Shown: one piece after another, positions 17,411-27,303 of the stretch
Layout of the letters: the number at the start of each line of letters is the position of its first letter
Position numbering within the stretch: position 1 is the first letter of the stretch
Source: Empedobacter stercoris
GTDB lineage: Bacteria; Bacteroidota; Bacteroidia; Flavobacteriales; Weeksellaceae
Reading direction: 5' to 3'
NCBI RefSeq assembly: GCF_025244765.1
Contig: NZ_CP104209.1
Coordinates: 248,001-312,000, forward strand
DNA length: 64,000 nt
Notes under the pieces: generated by a model
What the model saw: the letters and a program-made list of their open reading frames with translations, nothing else
Told to the model about the DNA's origin: nothing
Database searches by the model: none
Translations under genes and position numbers: made by a program

Positions 17411-18145
17411 TTATTTCGAATTGTAGCTCGCTCTCACTGTGATCTGAGCTGTTTTTTGTCGAGAAATTGTATTAAACGATCCACCTGCCGAATATTCTTC
17501 ATTGTCATTTTTTCCTGTAATCTGGAAAATTCCTAAATCGGCTTGTTTTAATTTTCCTAAACTCGATCCAGATTTTGTAGCAATATTTTCAGCTCGTTGT
17601 TTCGCATTTTCAGAAGCCTGTGCAATTAATTCTAATTTCAAATCTTCTAATTTTGAGTAATAATAATTAGGACTCGAAGAACTTAATTCAATTCCTTGAC
17701 TAATTAAATTTGAGATTTCGCGCGAAGCTTTTTCAATTTTATCCAATTCTTTTGACTCAATTGTGGCGTCTTGCGATAAATTGTAGCCTGTAAATTGACT
17801 GAAAGAATTACCATTAGAATCGCTTCCATATTGAAAATCTTTTGTGATATTCACCGCTTCAAATACAATTTCATTTGGTTTGATTCCTTGCGAAATGAGA
17901 AAGTTTTTTACAATGACCTGATCAGTTTTTAATTGATCCGATGCAACTTTCAAATCAAAATCTTTTCGACTAAAAGTAGCTCGCCATTTGACTAAATCAG
18001 CATCAAAGTTTTTCAATGCATTTCCTGTCACATTAATGGATTCTGTTGTTTTGAATTTATATTTATAGGCATTTCCTAAAATACAAGCTGCGGCAATTAA
18101 TCCGACGGCTAAAATAGAAGCGACAATAACTGAAAATTTATTCAT
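17411..18145 (-). CDS. SIMPL domain (DUF541) protein
   Basis: SIMPL/DUF541 envelope protein of the family that includes BP26 and YggE-like proteins. The frame opens at a GTG near 18196, but the ATG 51 bp inside (MNKFSVIVASILAVGLIAA) gives a proper N-terminal membrane anchor and is preferred, leaving 244 residues. The body shows the family pattern: VTGNALKNFDADLVKWR, a central IESKELDKIEKASREISNLI region, and LIAQASENAKQRAENIATK. Its biochemical role is unsettled. It is separated by 65 bp from the thiamine pyrophosphokinase gene on the same strand. Confidence 0.88.
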   Translation of the reverse strand: MNKFSVIVASILAVGLIAAACILGNAYKYKFKTTESINVTGNALKNFDADLVKWRATFSRKDFDLKVASDQLKTDQVIVKNFLISQGIKPNEIVFEAVNITKDFQYGSDSNGNSFSQFTGYNLSQDATIESKELDKIEKASREISNLISQGIELSSSSPNYYYSKLEDLKLELIAQASENAKQRAENIATKSGSSLGKLKQADLGIFQITGKNDNEEYSAGGSFNTISRQKTAQITVRASYNSK

Positions 18146-18210
18146 AATAATATGGTTTTCAGTAAATATACGAAAAAATAAAAAACGATTATTCACTACT
18201 AATAGTGAAG

Positions 18211-18843
18211 TTATGCCAATAAAATAGGAAAATCTTGATTGATAATAAAAATGACTAAATTTCCTTCAGAATAATCAATAGTCACTAAATCTTCTGTAGC
18301 TTTATTGCGCGTTCCAATACGAGAAAGTAAGTTTAAATCTTCGTTGTTTAATGGATATTCTAAACCTTTTGTGACTATATTTTTACATTCAGGAAAGGGT
18401 AGAAGTGAAATTGTTCTTCCAAAATAACCTTCTAATTTTGTTTCTTTTTCTGCGAAAAAATAATGGCTATAATTATCGTAAAATAAAATATTGATTTGAT
18501 TTTTAAAACGAAAAGCAGCATTTAAATTTCCCATAAAATGGTCTTGTTGTCGACCACTTGCACCAAAAACATCAACATGTTCAAATCCTTTATCAATAAT
18601 GATTTGCAATGCTTTTGCAAAATCGGTGTCGTTTTGTTCTGGTGTCGATATAACCTCAATTCCAGCAGGAAAATCATTGTGCTGTGTTGAATCAAAATCG
18701 CCCGAAATAACATCGGGCGTTATATTTAATTGCTGTAAATAATGAAAAGCTCCATCTGTACAAAAAATAAGATCATAATTTGTAGCAGTTGGAAAAATGG
18801 TTGGAATTTCACCATTCAGAAATAAAAGTGCTTTGTTATTCAC
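18211..18843 (-). CDS. Thiamine diphosphokinase
   Basis: Transfers pyrophosphate from ATP to thiamine, making thiamine diphosphate in the cytoplasm. The 210-residue protein carries the family motifs FCTDGA (about 28-33), SGDFDS (about 47-52), NDTDFAKAL and GASGRQQDH, with the C-terminal beta-rich thiamine-binding domain. It overlaps the upstream cobalamin adenosyltransferase gene by 8 bp, so the two cofactor genes are cotranscribed. No TPP riboswitch is visible upstream. Confidence 0.94.
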   Translation of the reverse strand: MNNKALLFLNGEIPTIFPTATNYDLIFCTDGAFHYLQQLNITPDVISGDFDSTQHNDFPAGIEVISTPEQNDTDFAKALQIIIDKGFEHVDVFGASGRQQDHFMGNLNAAFRFKNQINILFYDNYSHYFFAEKETKLEGYFGRTISLLPFPECKNIVTKGLEYPLNNEDLNLLSRIGTRNKATEDLVTIDYSEGNLVIFIINQDFPILLA

Positions 18844-19402
18844 CTGGAATCCATTTTACTTCTTCGTGATTATTGTCTGCGGCAATTTTACGACCTAATA
18901 CAAATAGATAATCAGAAAGACGATTTAAATATTTTTGTAATTCAGAACGAATATCTTCTACTTCAGCTAATCCAACTGTTAAACGTTCTGCGCGACGACA
19001 AATGCAACGTGCCACATGTGCGTGTGATGCAGCTTGGTTTCCACCTGGAAGAATAAAATGTGTCAATTGTTCTAATTGTCCTTCCAAATCATCAATCCAT
19101 TCTTCTAATTGTACAATATCTTCTTCGGAAATAGTTTTCGGAATACGAGGTTTACCATTTGCTAAATATAATTTATCGACTGGTGTAGCTAATTCTGCAC
19201 CAAGATTGAATAAATCTTTTTGGATAATTATAATTTCTTCCTCCAATGCAGGATCGATTTCATAAGAACGGATTAACCCTAAATAAGAATTTAATTCATC
19301 AACTGTTCCGTATGAATCAATTTTTAAACTATTTTTTGAGACACGAGTTCCACCATATAAACCTGTTGTTCCTTTGTCTCCTGTTTTTGTATATACTTTC
19401 AT
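18836..19402 (-). CDS. PduO-type cob(I)yrinic acid a,c-diamide adenosyltransferase
   Basis: Transfers the adenosyl group of ATP to cob(I)alamin to make adenosylcobalamin. The 188-residue protein begins with the ATP-binding signature TKTGDKGTTGLYGG, followed by VDELNSYLG, the helical bundle and the conserved CICRRAER segment (about 132-139). Length is normal. Its 3' end overlaps thiamine diphosphokinase. An MFS gene lies upstream with a 39-bp gap and could be part of the same transcript. Confidence 0.96.
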   Translation of the reverse strand: MKVYTKTGDKGTTGLYGGTRVSKNSLKIDSYGTVDELNSYLGLIRSYEIDPALEEEIIIIQKDLFNLGAELATPVDKLYLANGKPRIPKTISEEDIVQLEEWIDDLEGQLEQLTHFILPGGNQAASHAHVARCICRRAERLTVGLAEVEDIRSELQKYLNRLSDYLFVLGRKIAADNNHEEVKWIPGE

Positions 19403-19441
19403 GTGATTTCAACTAACTAATAATTATCGAAGATAAACATT

Positions 19442-20665
19442 TTATTGCAAATTTTTAGGTAAAAGAGGTTTTGTTAAAAAGTGATACCCAACTGCAACAA
19501 CAATCAATACAACTGAAGTTAAAATCCATAAAACATCAAATCCGTACGATGTTGCAATATGCGTTCCGAGGAATGGAGAGATTATAAATGCAGCTGCATT
19601 CGACATTCCATTTAAGCCCATATAAGCACCACGATTATTTCTTTGAGCTCGGAAAGCCGTAACGGTAGACATTAAGGGTAAAACCAACATTTCACCAATA
19701 GACATCATAAAAATGGCTACATATAGCATACCGATGGTATGATTGAAACTGAAAATAGAATAACTAATTGCGGTTATAAAAGAACCAAATACCAAGAGTT
19801 TAGTAATGGTGTATTTTTTTTCGGTATAATGGATCAATAACATTTCAAAAACCACAATGATAATTCCACTGAATCCCATTAATAGTCCAATTTCTGATTG
19901 CGTCATTTGAACAACATCTTTATAGAAGAGCGGAAGTGTATTTAGAATTTGGAAAAATGCAACCGAAAATAATAAACATATAATATTGAATAAAATAAAA
20001 GGCATGTCGGTATATGCATTACGTTCTTTCACTTCTTTTTGTTCGATTTCTTTTACATCGTCTTCTACCATGTTTCGTTCTTTTCTACCATAGAAAAAAG
20101 AAACGAATACAATTCCTGCGATAAGTGCTGCTCCTGCATTACAATAGAAGAGCAAATCGTACGAATAATTGGATAAGAATCCACCCATCGATGGTCCAAT
20201 AGAAAAGCCTAAATTAATTGCCATACGGTTTAAAGAAAATGCACGGGTAATGTTTTGTTTTTTAGCATAACGTGTAATGGCAACCGAGTTAGCTGGACGA
20301 AACATTTCGCTTATTGTACTTAAAATAAGCATGATGATTGAAAACGATAAGACCGTTGAAAAATAAGGCAAGATTAAAAATAAGGGCGCACTCAAAAATA
20401 AACTTAAAGCTTGTACTTTGAAGTTACCAATTTTATCAGTAATCCATCCGCCAAGCCATGAACCTAAAACTGCTCCAATTCCATAACAACTTAAAACAAT
20501 TCCAGATTGTTCTAAACTAAAATCAAGTTCAGAAATCAAATAAATTCCTAAAAAAGGTAAAACCATCGAACCCATCCGATTTAACAACATGACGATGGCT
20601 AACATCCAAGATTCCTTCGATAATCCACTATAAGCGTCAATGTAAATTTTCAGAATTTTTTTCAT
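19442..20665 (-). CDS. MFS transporter, drug-efflux-like
   Basis: Twelve-helix major facilitator superfamily permease of 407 residues from the ATG at 20665 (MKKILKIYIDAYSGL). An upstream in-frame start would add 17 uncharged and basic residues of no obvious use. The loop between helices 2 and 3 carries the MFS signature in the form GSWLGGWITDKIGNFK, and a charged hydrophilic loop lies between the two six-helix halves. The closest general resemblance is to DHA1-type efflux pumps such as MdtH. Substrate unknown. Confidence 0.88.
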   Translation of the reverse strand: MKKILKIYIDAYSGLSKESWMLAIVMLLNRMGSMVLPFLGIYLISELDFSLEQSGIVLSCYGIGAVLGSWLGGWITDKIGNFKVQALSLFLSAPLFLILPYFSTVLSFSIIMLILSTISEMFRPANSVAITRYAKKQNITRAFSLNRMAINLGFSIGPSMGGFLSNYSYDLLFYCNAGAALIAGIVFVSFFYGRKERNMVEDDVKEIEQKEVKERNAYTDMPFILFNIICLLFSVAFFQILNTLPLFYKDVVQMTQSEIGLLMGFSGIIIVVFEMLLIHYTEKKYTITKLLVFGSFITAISYSIFSFNHTIGMLYVAIFMMSIGEMLVLPLMSTVTAFRAQRNNRGAYMGLNGMSNAAAFIISPFLGTHIATSYGFDVLWILTSVVLIVVAVGYHFLTKPLLPKNLQ

Positions 20666-20791
20666 CTCCTCATTTTCTTTAAAAAAGTGGTACAAAGTTA
20701 AGTTCTTTTTTCGCAAAAATTCGTTTATTTATCAAGCTTTCTGATATTCTTTGATTACTTTTGAGACCACTAAGAAAATAAACTCATCACT

Positions 20792-21640
20792 ATGCTATTT
20801 TATCACTTCATTCTAAAGATCTTAATTGTAATCAATGGGCTTGGAGCTGCCTCTGGATTGGTTGTAGATAAACGCTATGTTTATACTATTTCTGATGATG
20901 ATCCACATCTATTTATCTACGATAAGAAGAAAAAAGAAGTTGAAAAAATAAATTTGAATCCTGAAGTAAAGTCTGAAGGAAGCCATAAAAAAGATAAACC
21001 AGATTTTGAAGCAATTACGAAATACAATGATCATTTATATATATTAGGTTCAGGATCAAAAGAAAATCGTTTCGATTTGATTTCATATAATCTTAAAACG
21101 AAGCAAGTAGAAAATAAAACGTATCGTGATCTTTTTGAAAAGTTTTTAAGTGTTTCGAAATTATCTAAAAAAGATTTTAACATCGAAGGTATCATTACAG
21201 ATGGATATTGTACTTATTTTTTTAACAGAGGAAATGGACCTGCTGCTGCAAATGGAATTTATAGAGTGGGAGGTGCTTTAAATGATTTGAAAAATAAACC
21301 AATTGACTATTTTCCAATTACATTACCAAAATTAAATAACGAAATCACAACTTTTTCTGATGCGATTATGGTTGATGGTAAAATATTGTTTACGGCAACG
21401 GTAGAATCTAAAAGTACAACTCAGTTTAATGGAGAAATAAAAGGTTCTATTATTGGCGAGTTGGATTTAGCGATTATGGAGGTTACACGTTGGCAAAAAA
21501 TATCAGACGATAAGAAAATCGAAGGATTAGCGTTATACAAAGAATCTCGAAAAAACTATACCTTGTATTTGTGCGAAGATAATGATGATGATTCGAAAAA
21601 TGCATCGATTTATATCTACAAATATCAAAAAGAACTTTAA
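20792..21640 (+). CDS. DUF6929-family propeller-like protein
   Basis: A 282-residue protein that I place in the DUF6929 family. It consists of repeated beta-strand segments (for example YVYTISDDDPHLFIYDKKKK, HLYILGSGSKENRFDLISYN, GKILFTATVES), consistent with a beta-propeller. The N-terminus (MLFYHFILKILIVINGLGAA) is hydrophobic only in part and may not be a signal peptide. It is divergent from the MFS gene, with a TACTTTTG box at 20756-20763. Function unknown. Confidence 0.8.
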   Translation: MLFYHFILKILIVINGLGAASGLVVDKRYVYTISDDDPHLFIYDKKKKEVEKINLNPEVKSEGSHKKDKPDFEAITKYNDHLYILGSGSKENRFDLISYNLKTKQVENKTYRDLFEKFLSVSKLSKKDFNIEGIITDGYCTYFFNRGNGPAAANGIYRVGGALNDLKNKPIDYFPITLPKLNNEITTFSDAIMVDGKILFTATVESKSTTQFNGEIKGSIIGELDLAIMEVTRWQKISDDKKIEGLALYKESRKNYTLYLCEDNDDDSKNASIYIYKYQKEL

Positions 21641-21698
21641 ATTTTAGAATAACGATGATCAAAATACGGACATTGATTTTCGATTTATTCTTAAAAAA

Positions 21699-21730
21699 TT
21701 GTGAAAGTATTTTCAAGACTATTATATTTG
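21699..21730 (+). promoter_or_regulatory. Predicted promoter of secDF
   Basis: TATATTTG (21723-21730) matches the Bacteroidota -7 box TAnnTTTG, and TTG at 21699-21701 lies 21 nt upstream as the -33 element. The leader to the start codon would be about 25-30 nt. Confidence 0.6.
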
Positions 21731-21761
21731 TCCGTCAAAATTTATTTATCAATTAAACATT

Positions 21762-24677
21762 ATGCGAGGAAGATGGCTCATTGCAGCATTTGCAATCATT
21801 TTAAGTCTCTTGTGTATCAGACAACTAAGTTATACTTGGTACACCACTAAAGTAGAGAATGAGGCTGCGCGTTTGGCGAGTAAGCCAGAAGACGAACCAA
21901 GAATTTTAGATAGCTTGGCTCAGCATCCTCTTGATTTAGGAATTATCAAGTACGATTACGAGTATGCCAAAAACAATGAAATCAATTTAGGATTAGATTT
22001 GAAAGGTGGTATTAACGTAATTTTACAAGTTTCTGAAAGAGATTTATTACTAAATTTATCAGCGAAAAGTCAAAATCCAATGTTGGCAGCAGCTTTGGAC
22101 GCTACTGATAAAGCCCAAAAAACAAACGGTAACGTACCTTATGTAGAATTATTTTTTCAAGAGTTTGATAAAATAAAAGGAGGAACAAAATATGCAGCTG
22201 CGGATTTGTTTGGTAACAAAAACAATGCAGATAAAATTGCTTATAACGCTTCTGACGATCAGGTAAAAGAGGTGATTCGTAAAGATATCGAAGCTAAAGT
22301 TGCCACTGCATATGATGTAATAAAGTCTCGTATCGACCAATTTGGAGTTGTAGAACCAGTTGTTCAACGATTAGGAGATAAAGGTGATGGACGTATCTTG
22401 GTAGAATTACCAGGTGTTTCTGATACTGACCGTGTAAAAAAATTATTACAATCTACAGCAAAATTAGAGTTTTGGCAGGTTGTTCGTCAAGATCCAACAG
22501 TTTTACAATATTTTTCTGGTGTTAATACAGAAAAGTACAATGTAAAAAATGACAAAGGACAAACGATTAAATCGTTAGCTGAAGTTATGCAACCAACAGG
22601 TTCTAATGCGAGTTTTGTTGTAAATGTTAAAGATACCGCTGTTGTAAATCGTGTGTTACAAGACAAAAGTTTTGTGCCTGGTTTACCAGCAAACATCAGA
22701 GGATATAAATATTCTTGGGCGAATAAGCCAATGAATTTAGGAAATCAAGCTAATGATAAATCAGCGCCTAAATTATTAGAATTTTATGTTTTAAAAGGGA
22801 AAAATGGTTCTCAAGAGCCATTAATTGAAGGTGATAAAGTAGTTTCAGCTTCTGCAGATCGTAACCCAGGCTCTATTACAAATGAACCAGTAGTTTCGAT
22901 GCAAATGAATCCAGTAGGCGCACAAGAATGGGCACGTATTACGGACGAATTAAAACCTTCTGCAATTGATCGTGACGGACAAGGTGTTGCAATTGTGTTA
23001 GATAATATGGTGTATTCTGCACCGAATATTAAAAACCAAATTACAGGAGGTAACTCTCAAATTTCGGGTAACTTTACGTTAGAAGAAGCAAAAGATTTAG
23101 CAAATATTTTACAAGCAGGTTCTTTACCAGCTTCATCTAAAATTGTTTCAGCGGAGGTTGTAGGACCTTCATTAGGACAAGAAGCAATTAACAGTTCTTT
23201 GATTGCATTTGGTTGTGCGTTTACATTGGTATTAATCTGGATGTTGTTCTACTACAGCCGTGCAGGTATCTATGCGAACATAGCATTAATCGTTAACTTA
23301 TTATTCTTATTAGGATTCTTAGTTTCATTAAAAGCTACTTTATCTTTACCAGGTATCGCCGGGATTATCTTGACGTTGGTAACAGGAATGGACGCAAATA
23401 TCTTAATTTACGAACGTGTAAAAGAAGAATTAAGAAAAGGAAAATCATTACGACAAGCAGTAGATTTTGCTTACTCTTGGAAAGGTGCTTTCTCTGCAAT
23501 TATTGATGCGAATTCAACATCATTTATCACAGCTTTAATTTTATTCTTCTTTGGTAAAGGTCCAGTTGTAGGTTTCGCAACAACGTTTATGATTGGTATT
23601 TTTACTTCTACATTTACAGCGATTTTTATTACACGTTATTTTGTAGAAGGTCGTTTAGCAAAAGGAAAATCAGTTCCTTTCTATACATCTTTTACAGCGC
23701 ATTGGTTACAAAATATCAAAGTTGACTTATTAAAAACAAGAAAGATTTCGTATGCGATTTCAGCTGTTTTAACTACTGTAGCATTGATTTCTATTTTCAC
23801 AAAAGGATTTGATATGGGTATCGAATTCCAAGGTGGACGTACATATACAGTTCGTTTTGATAAACATGTAGATCCTCAGCAAATTTCTGAAAGTTTAGGT
23901 GATGTCTTTGTTTTGGACGGAGAAAAAATGCAACCTCAAGTAAAAACATATGGTGGTCAAAATCAAGTAAAGATTACAACTGCATACAAAGCAGATGAGG
24001 ATGGAACTAATGTAGATGACGAAATAAAAGATAAATTATATACAGGGCTTAAATCTTATTTACCAGCAAATATGTCTGAGAAAGATTTCTCAGAAGATAA
24101 TGCGACAATAGGTTTAATGTCTTCTGCAAAAGTAGGTCCTACAATTGCTGATGATACGACAAGAGCTTCATTTATTGCAGTTTCTTTAGCATTAGTAGCA
24201 ATTTTCTTCTACTTAATCATCATGTTCAAACGTTGGCAATTCTCATTATCAACTATCATTGCTTTGGCGCATGACGTAATTATTGTATTAGGTGTTTTCT
24301 CTTTATTTAAAGGTGTTTTACCATTCAATATGGAGATTGACCAAGCCTTTATTGCTGCGATTTTGACAGTAATTGGTTATTCGATGAATGACTCGATTAT
24401 TATCTTGGATCGTATTCGTGAAAACTTAACAGTTGAGAAAAACCATAAATTGTATAATATTATTAATATTTCTACATCAGAAACATTATCTCGTACAATC
24501 AATACGTCTTTATCAACGTTCTTAATCGTATTAATCATCTTTGCATTTGGTGGAGAATCAATCAAAGGATTTATGTTTGCGAAATTGATCGGTATCGTAA
24601 TTGGTACTTTCTCATCTATTTTCGTTGCATCTCCTTTATTGTACGACTTTACGAAAAAAGGTCAAATGAATAAATAA
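21762..24677 (+). CDS. secDF: Protein translocase subunit SecDF (fused)
   Basis: Fused SecD and SecF, the proton-driven accessory of the Sec translocon that pulls proteins across the inner membrane. In 971 residues it carries an N-terminal membrane helix, the large periplasmic P1 domain (about 60-460), the first RND-type six-helix bundle with DANILIYERVKEE (about 543), then a SecF half with its own periplasmic domain and the motif NDSIIILDRIREN (about 874). Fusion of the two is usual in Bacteroidota. It stands alone between its own promoter and a strong terminator. Confidence 0.98.
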   Translation: MRGRWLIAAFAIILSLLCIRQLSYTWYTTKVENEAARLASKPEDEPRILDSLAQHPLDLGIIKYDYEYAKNNEINLGLDLKGGINVILQVSERDLLLNLSAKSQNPMLAAALDATDKAQKTNGNVPYVELFFQEFDKIKGGTKYAAADLFGNKNNADKIAYNASDDQVKEVIRKDIEAKVATAYDVIKSRIDQFGVVEPVVQRLGDKGDGRILVELPGVSDTDRVKKLLQSTAKLEFWQVVRQDPTVLQYFSGVNTEKYNVKNDKGQTIKSLAEVMQPTGSNASFVVNVKDTAVVNRVLQDKSFVPGLPANIRGYKYSWANKPMNLGNQANDKSAPKLLEFYVLKGKNGSQEPLIEGDKVVSASADRNPGSITNEPVVSMQMNPVGAQEWARITDELKPSAIDRDGQGVAIVLDNMVYSAPNIKNQITGGNSQISGNFTLEEAKDLANILQAGSLPASSKIVSAEVVGPSLGQEAINSSLIAFGCAFTLVLIWMLFYYSRAGIYANIALIVNLLFLLGFLVSLKATLSLPGIAGIILTLVTGMDANILIYERVKEELRKGKSLRQAVDFAYSWKGAFSAIIDANSTSFITALILFFFGKGPVVGFATTFMIGIFTSTFTAIFITRYFVEGRLAKGKSVPFYTSFTAHWLQNIKVDLLKTRKISYAISAVLTTVALISIFTKGFDMGIEFQGGRTYTVRFDKHVDPQQISESLGDVFVLDGEKMQPQVKTYGGQNQVKITTAYKADEDGTNVDDEIKDKLYTGLKSYLPANMSEKDFSEDNATIGLMSSAKVGPTIADDTTRASFIAVSLALVAIFFYLIIMFKRWQFSLSTIIALAHDVIIVLGVFSLFKGVLPFNMEIDQAFIAAILTVIGYSMNDSIIILDRIRENLTVEKNHKLYNIINISTSETLSRTINTSLSTFLIVLIIFAFGGESIKGFMFAKLIGIVIGTFSSIFVASPLLYDFTKKGQMNK

Positions 24678-24702
24678 GATTCAATTTTAAATAAATTTTA
24701 AG

Positions 24703-24730
24703 AAAGCCATCAGAGAAATTTGATGGCTTT
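24703..24730 (+). terminator. Intrinsic terminator of secDF
   Basis: A 10-bp perfect stem (AAAGCCATCA/TGATGGCTTT) with an 8-nt loop, followed by a T-run. Confidence 0.9.
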
Positions 24731-24768
24731 TTTTCTTTTACTCCATTTAGATTTTATACATTTGTTTC

Positions 24769-25320
24769 GTGAATAGTTTAGTAATATACCCAGCGTTTTT
24801 AGACTTTCAAGAAGTCGTGATTATTATGGTAGTTGCCGTGGTAATTTTTGGACCAGATAAAATTCCGGAAATTGCACGTGGTTTGGGAGCTGCAGTACGA
24901 AAACTGAAAGAAGCTTCAGAAGATATCAAACAAGAAATTATGAATCCTGTTCAGGAAGTAGATCCAACAAAGGACATTCAAAATACAATTAATGAATTAA
25001 ATCCATTGAAAGAAGTGAAAGAAACTTTTCAAAAAATTAATCCAATGGAAGATTTCCAAAAATCGTTTGAAGAGCTAAGTAATCCAGTTGATAAATTACA
25101 CAATGCCATTCATCAAGAGAATACTGTCGAAACAGCTTTGAGAGATACAGATGCACCAACAATGAAGCCTGTAGATCCAGTTCAAGATATAGAAACTCCA
25201 ACTTCAACTGAACCAATTGCAGAAGAACCTGTAGAACCAGTTGTTGAAGAACCTACGATTATCAAGGAACCAAAAACTGTCGATGAAGCATTAGGATTAG
25301 GTGGATCAGTAAGTAGATAA
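24769..25320 (+). CDS. tatA: Twin-arginine translocase TatA/TatE-type protein
   Basis: Subunit of the Tat pore that exports folded proteins. The 183-residue protein starts at a GTG and shows the TatA layout: one membrane helix (VVIIMVVAVVIFGPDKIPEI), the conserved FGP hinge, and an amphipathic helix (GLGAAVRKLKEASEDIKQEI). The tail is much longer than in classical TatA and contains repeated N-P-x-x-x-x/K segments and a Pro/Glu-rich acidic end. TatB-like function cannot be excluded because of the long tail. The stop codon overlaps the next gene's start by one base. Confidence 0.88.
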   Translation: MNSLVIYPAFLDFQEVVIIMVVAVVIFGPDKIPEIARGLGAAVRKLKEASEDIKQEIMNPVQEVDPTKDIQNTINELNPLKEVKETFQKINPMEDFQKSFEELSNPVDKLHNAIHQENTVETALRDTDAPTMKPVDPVQDIETPTSTEPIAEEPVEPVVEEPTIIKEPKTVDEALGLGGSVSR

Positions 25321-25895
25321 TGATACAAGATTTTTTTGATTGGGACGTACAAATATTTTTGTATTTCAATAATTTAGGTACAGAAAGTTGGGATTGGTTT
25401 TGGTTATTGGTTACCAATAAAAAAACGTGGATTCCGCTTTATGTCATATTTCTTGTTTTGTTGTACATTAAACTTGGATGGAAAAAGACATTATTAGCCG
25501 GAATTTGTGTTGCGTTAATGATAACGTGTGCTGATCAATTTACCAATATCCTAAAAAATTCTTTCCAACGTTATAGACCATGTTATACAGAATCTATTCA
25601 AGGCTTATTCCGTCCAATAGATTGTGAGGGGAGAGGTCGTTTTGGTTTTACATCTGCTCATGCTTCTAATCACATGGCGATTGCTATTTTTATGGGAATT
25701 ATTTTAAGACGCTATTACAAATGGTTATTGTATGTTTTAATTGTTTGGGCATTAATGGTTGCTTACAGTAGAGTATATGTTGGTGTACATTTTACAGGTG
25801 ATATATTTTTCGGAACCTTAATCGGTGTATTTTTCTCTATCATATTCCTAAAAATATATTATTTCTTGGAAAAAAAATATTTGCAGAATATCTAA
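25320..25895 (+). CDS. PAP2-family membrane phosphatase
   Basis: A 191-residue integral membrane phosphatase of the PAP2 superfamily, acting on lipid phosphates such as undecaprenyl-PP or phosphatidic acid. Motif C1 is KNSFQRYRP (about 80-88), C2 is SAHASNH (about 114-120) in place of the usual PSGH, and C3 is SRVYVGVHFTGD (about 149-160) with the catalytic His. Five to six membrane helices surround these. It overlaps tatA by one base and shares its transcript. The exact substrate is not decidable from sequence. Confidence 0.92.
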   Translation: MIQDFFDWDVQIFLYFNNLGTESWDWFWLLVTNKKTWIPLYVIFLVLLYIKLGWKKTLLAGICVALMITCADQFTNILKNSFQRYRPCYTESIQGLFRPIDCEGRGRFGFTSAHASNHMAIAIFMGIILRRYYKWLLYVLIVWALMVAYSRVYVGVHFTGDIFFGTLIGVFFSIIFLKIYYFLEKKYLQNI

Positions 25896-25923
25896 AATAA
25901 AATTGACTAAATCAATACATATC

Positions 25924-25958
25924 AAAAAAGTCTATAACAATTTGTTATAGACTTTTTT
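25924..25958. terminator. Bidirectional terminator
   Basis: A 15-bp perfect stem (AAAAAAGTCTATAAC/GTTATAGACTTTTTT) with a 5-nt loop, between the convergent PAP2 and AI-2E permease genes. Confidence 0.92.
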
Positions 25959-26007
25959 AGTAAACTTAATTAAGTTAATTATACAATTATGTAAAATAGA
26001 AATAAAA

Positions 26008-27156
26008 CTATTCGATTGTTTCGTCCAGTTTCTTAGGCTTTTTCTTCAAACGAAGAGCTTTCTTTTTTGCTAAGAATGAATTCAAATCTTCATCAATTTC
26101 AGTAGAATTTTCATCACCCAAAAGATAGCCCCAAGGTTTTAGTTCGGTCACATTATCAAAAACAATTTTCATCAACGCAAGGATTGGTATAGATAACAAC
26201 ATTCCCATAATTCCCCAAGTCATTTCGCCAATAACCAAACCAATAATGACAATTAGTGAATTTATTTTTACTTTAGATCCGACAATTTTTGGCATCACAA
26301 CATTTCCGTCAATTGCGTGAATTGCAATGAAAGCAATTAATACAAAAAATAATTTTGAGGTAGACATTGTTGCGAAGGTGATGATAAGCGTTACGATTAA
26401 TGAAATAATAATCCCAACATACGGAACAACGTTAAGTACTCCTGTTAAAATAGCCAATACAAATTTATATTTGAGCCCAAGAATCGAAAATGAAATAAAT
26501 GATAAAATTGAAACTATTAGCATTTGTAAGAATAAGCCAATTAAATATTGTTTGACCATTTTTTGAATAGATGTAATCACATTATATACTTGATCGTGCG
26601 TATTCGAATTGAAAGCGTAATAAAGGAATTTAACCAAATGTCCACGATAAATAAGCAAGAAAACGATGTATAAAAAAGTAAATAAAACGGTTACAGTCAT
26701 TGACGACACGATAGAAAGTACCTTTTCTATGACAATTGTACTTGTCTCGATAGTGGTTTTTACATTTTTTGTCAAATATTCTATTTGCGCATGCGAATTA
26801 ATACCAAACGTGTGATGAATCCATTTCTGTAAATCGATAAAAGCTTCAATTATCTGCATCTGAAAAACAGGCCATTCATTCGCTATATCAGCCATTTGTA
26901 TGGCGATTAAATAGAAAATTCCTAATATAAATGCTGCAAATAATAGAGTTGTTATGATACTTGAAATTGCTCTTGGAAGAAACAAATATCTTTCGAAAAA
27001 AGTAGAAATAGGCGATAGTAATATCGAAATTAAGAAGCCTAAAATTAATGGAACTAAAATCGCTTTACCTATTATTGATATAAATGTTAAACAAATGATT
27101 GACAATAATGTGCAAGTTAGTTTTAAATAAAAAGGCCATTTTCTAATGACTTCCAT
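26008..27156 (-). CDS. AI-2E family transporter (PerM-like)
   Basis: A 382-residue polytopic membrane protein of the AI-2E/PerM/YdiK family. It has N-terminal helices with PLILGFLISILLSPISTFFE, a central amphipathic region, and the conserved C-terminal helices (VLNVVPYVGIIISLIV; IVGSKVKINSLIVIIGLVIG). The tail is strongly basic (KKKALRLKKKPKK). Members have been linked to AI-2 export or sodium/proton exchange; the substrate here is unknown. Confidence 0.93.
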   Translation of the reverse strand: MEVIRKWPFYLKLTCTLLSIICLTFISIIGKAILVPLILGFLISILLSPISTFFERYLFLPRAISSIITTLLFAAFILGIFYLIAIQMADIANEWPVFQMQIIEAFIDLQKWIHHTFGINSHAQIEYLTKNVKTTIETSTIVIEKVLSIVSSMTVTVLFTFLYIVFLLIYRGHLVKFLYYAFNSNTHDQVYNVITSIQKMVKQYLIGLFLQMLIVSILSFISFSILGLKYKFVLAILTGVLNVVPYVGIIISLIVTLIITFATMSTSKLFFVLIAFIAIHAIDGNVVMPKIVGSKVKINSLIVIIGLVIGEMTWGIMGMLLSIPILALMKIVFDNVTELKPWGYLLGDENSTEIDEDLNSFLAKKKALRLKKKPKKLDETIE

Positions 27157-27256
27157 AATGTAAAGTATTTTATGTTGACAATATTATAAAATTGATTCTA
27201 TAAATATAGTTTTATTTTGTTAGATAATATTTGATTGTATAGTTTATTTCATTAAA

Positions 27257-27283
27257 AAAACCACGTTGTAAAAACGTGGTTTT
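27257..27283 (-). terminator. Intrinsic terminator of the S46 peptidase gene
   Basis: An 11-bp perfect stem (AAAACCACGTT/AACGTGGTTTT) with a 5-nt loop. On the minus strand it is followed by seven T residues. Confidence 0.92.
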
Positions 27284-27303
27284 CAGTATATAATGAAAGA
27301 TGA

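Noticed and set aside
18211-19402. TPP or cobalamin riboswitch controlling the cofactor genes
   Set aside because: The short gaps upstream of these genes leave no room for either structure, and no conserved core motif is visible.
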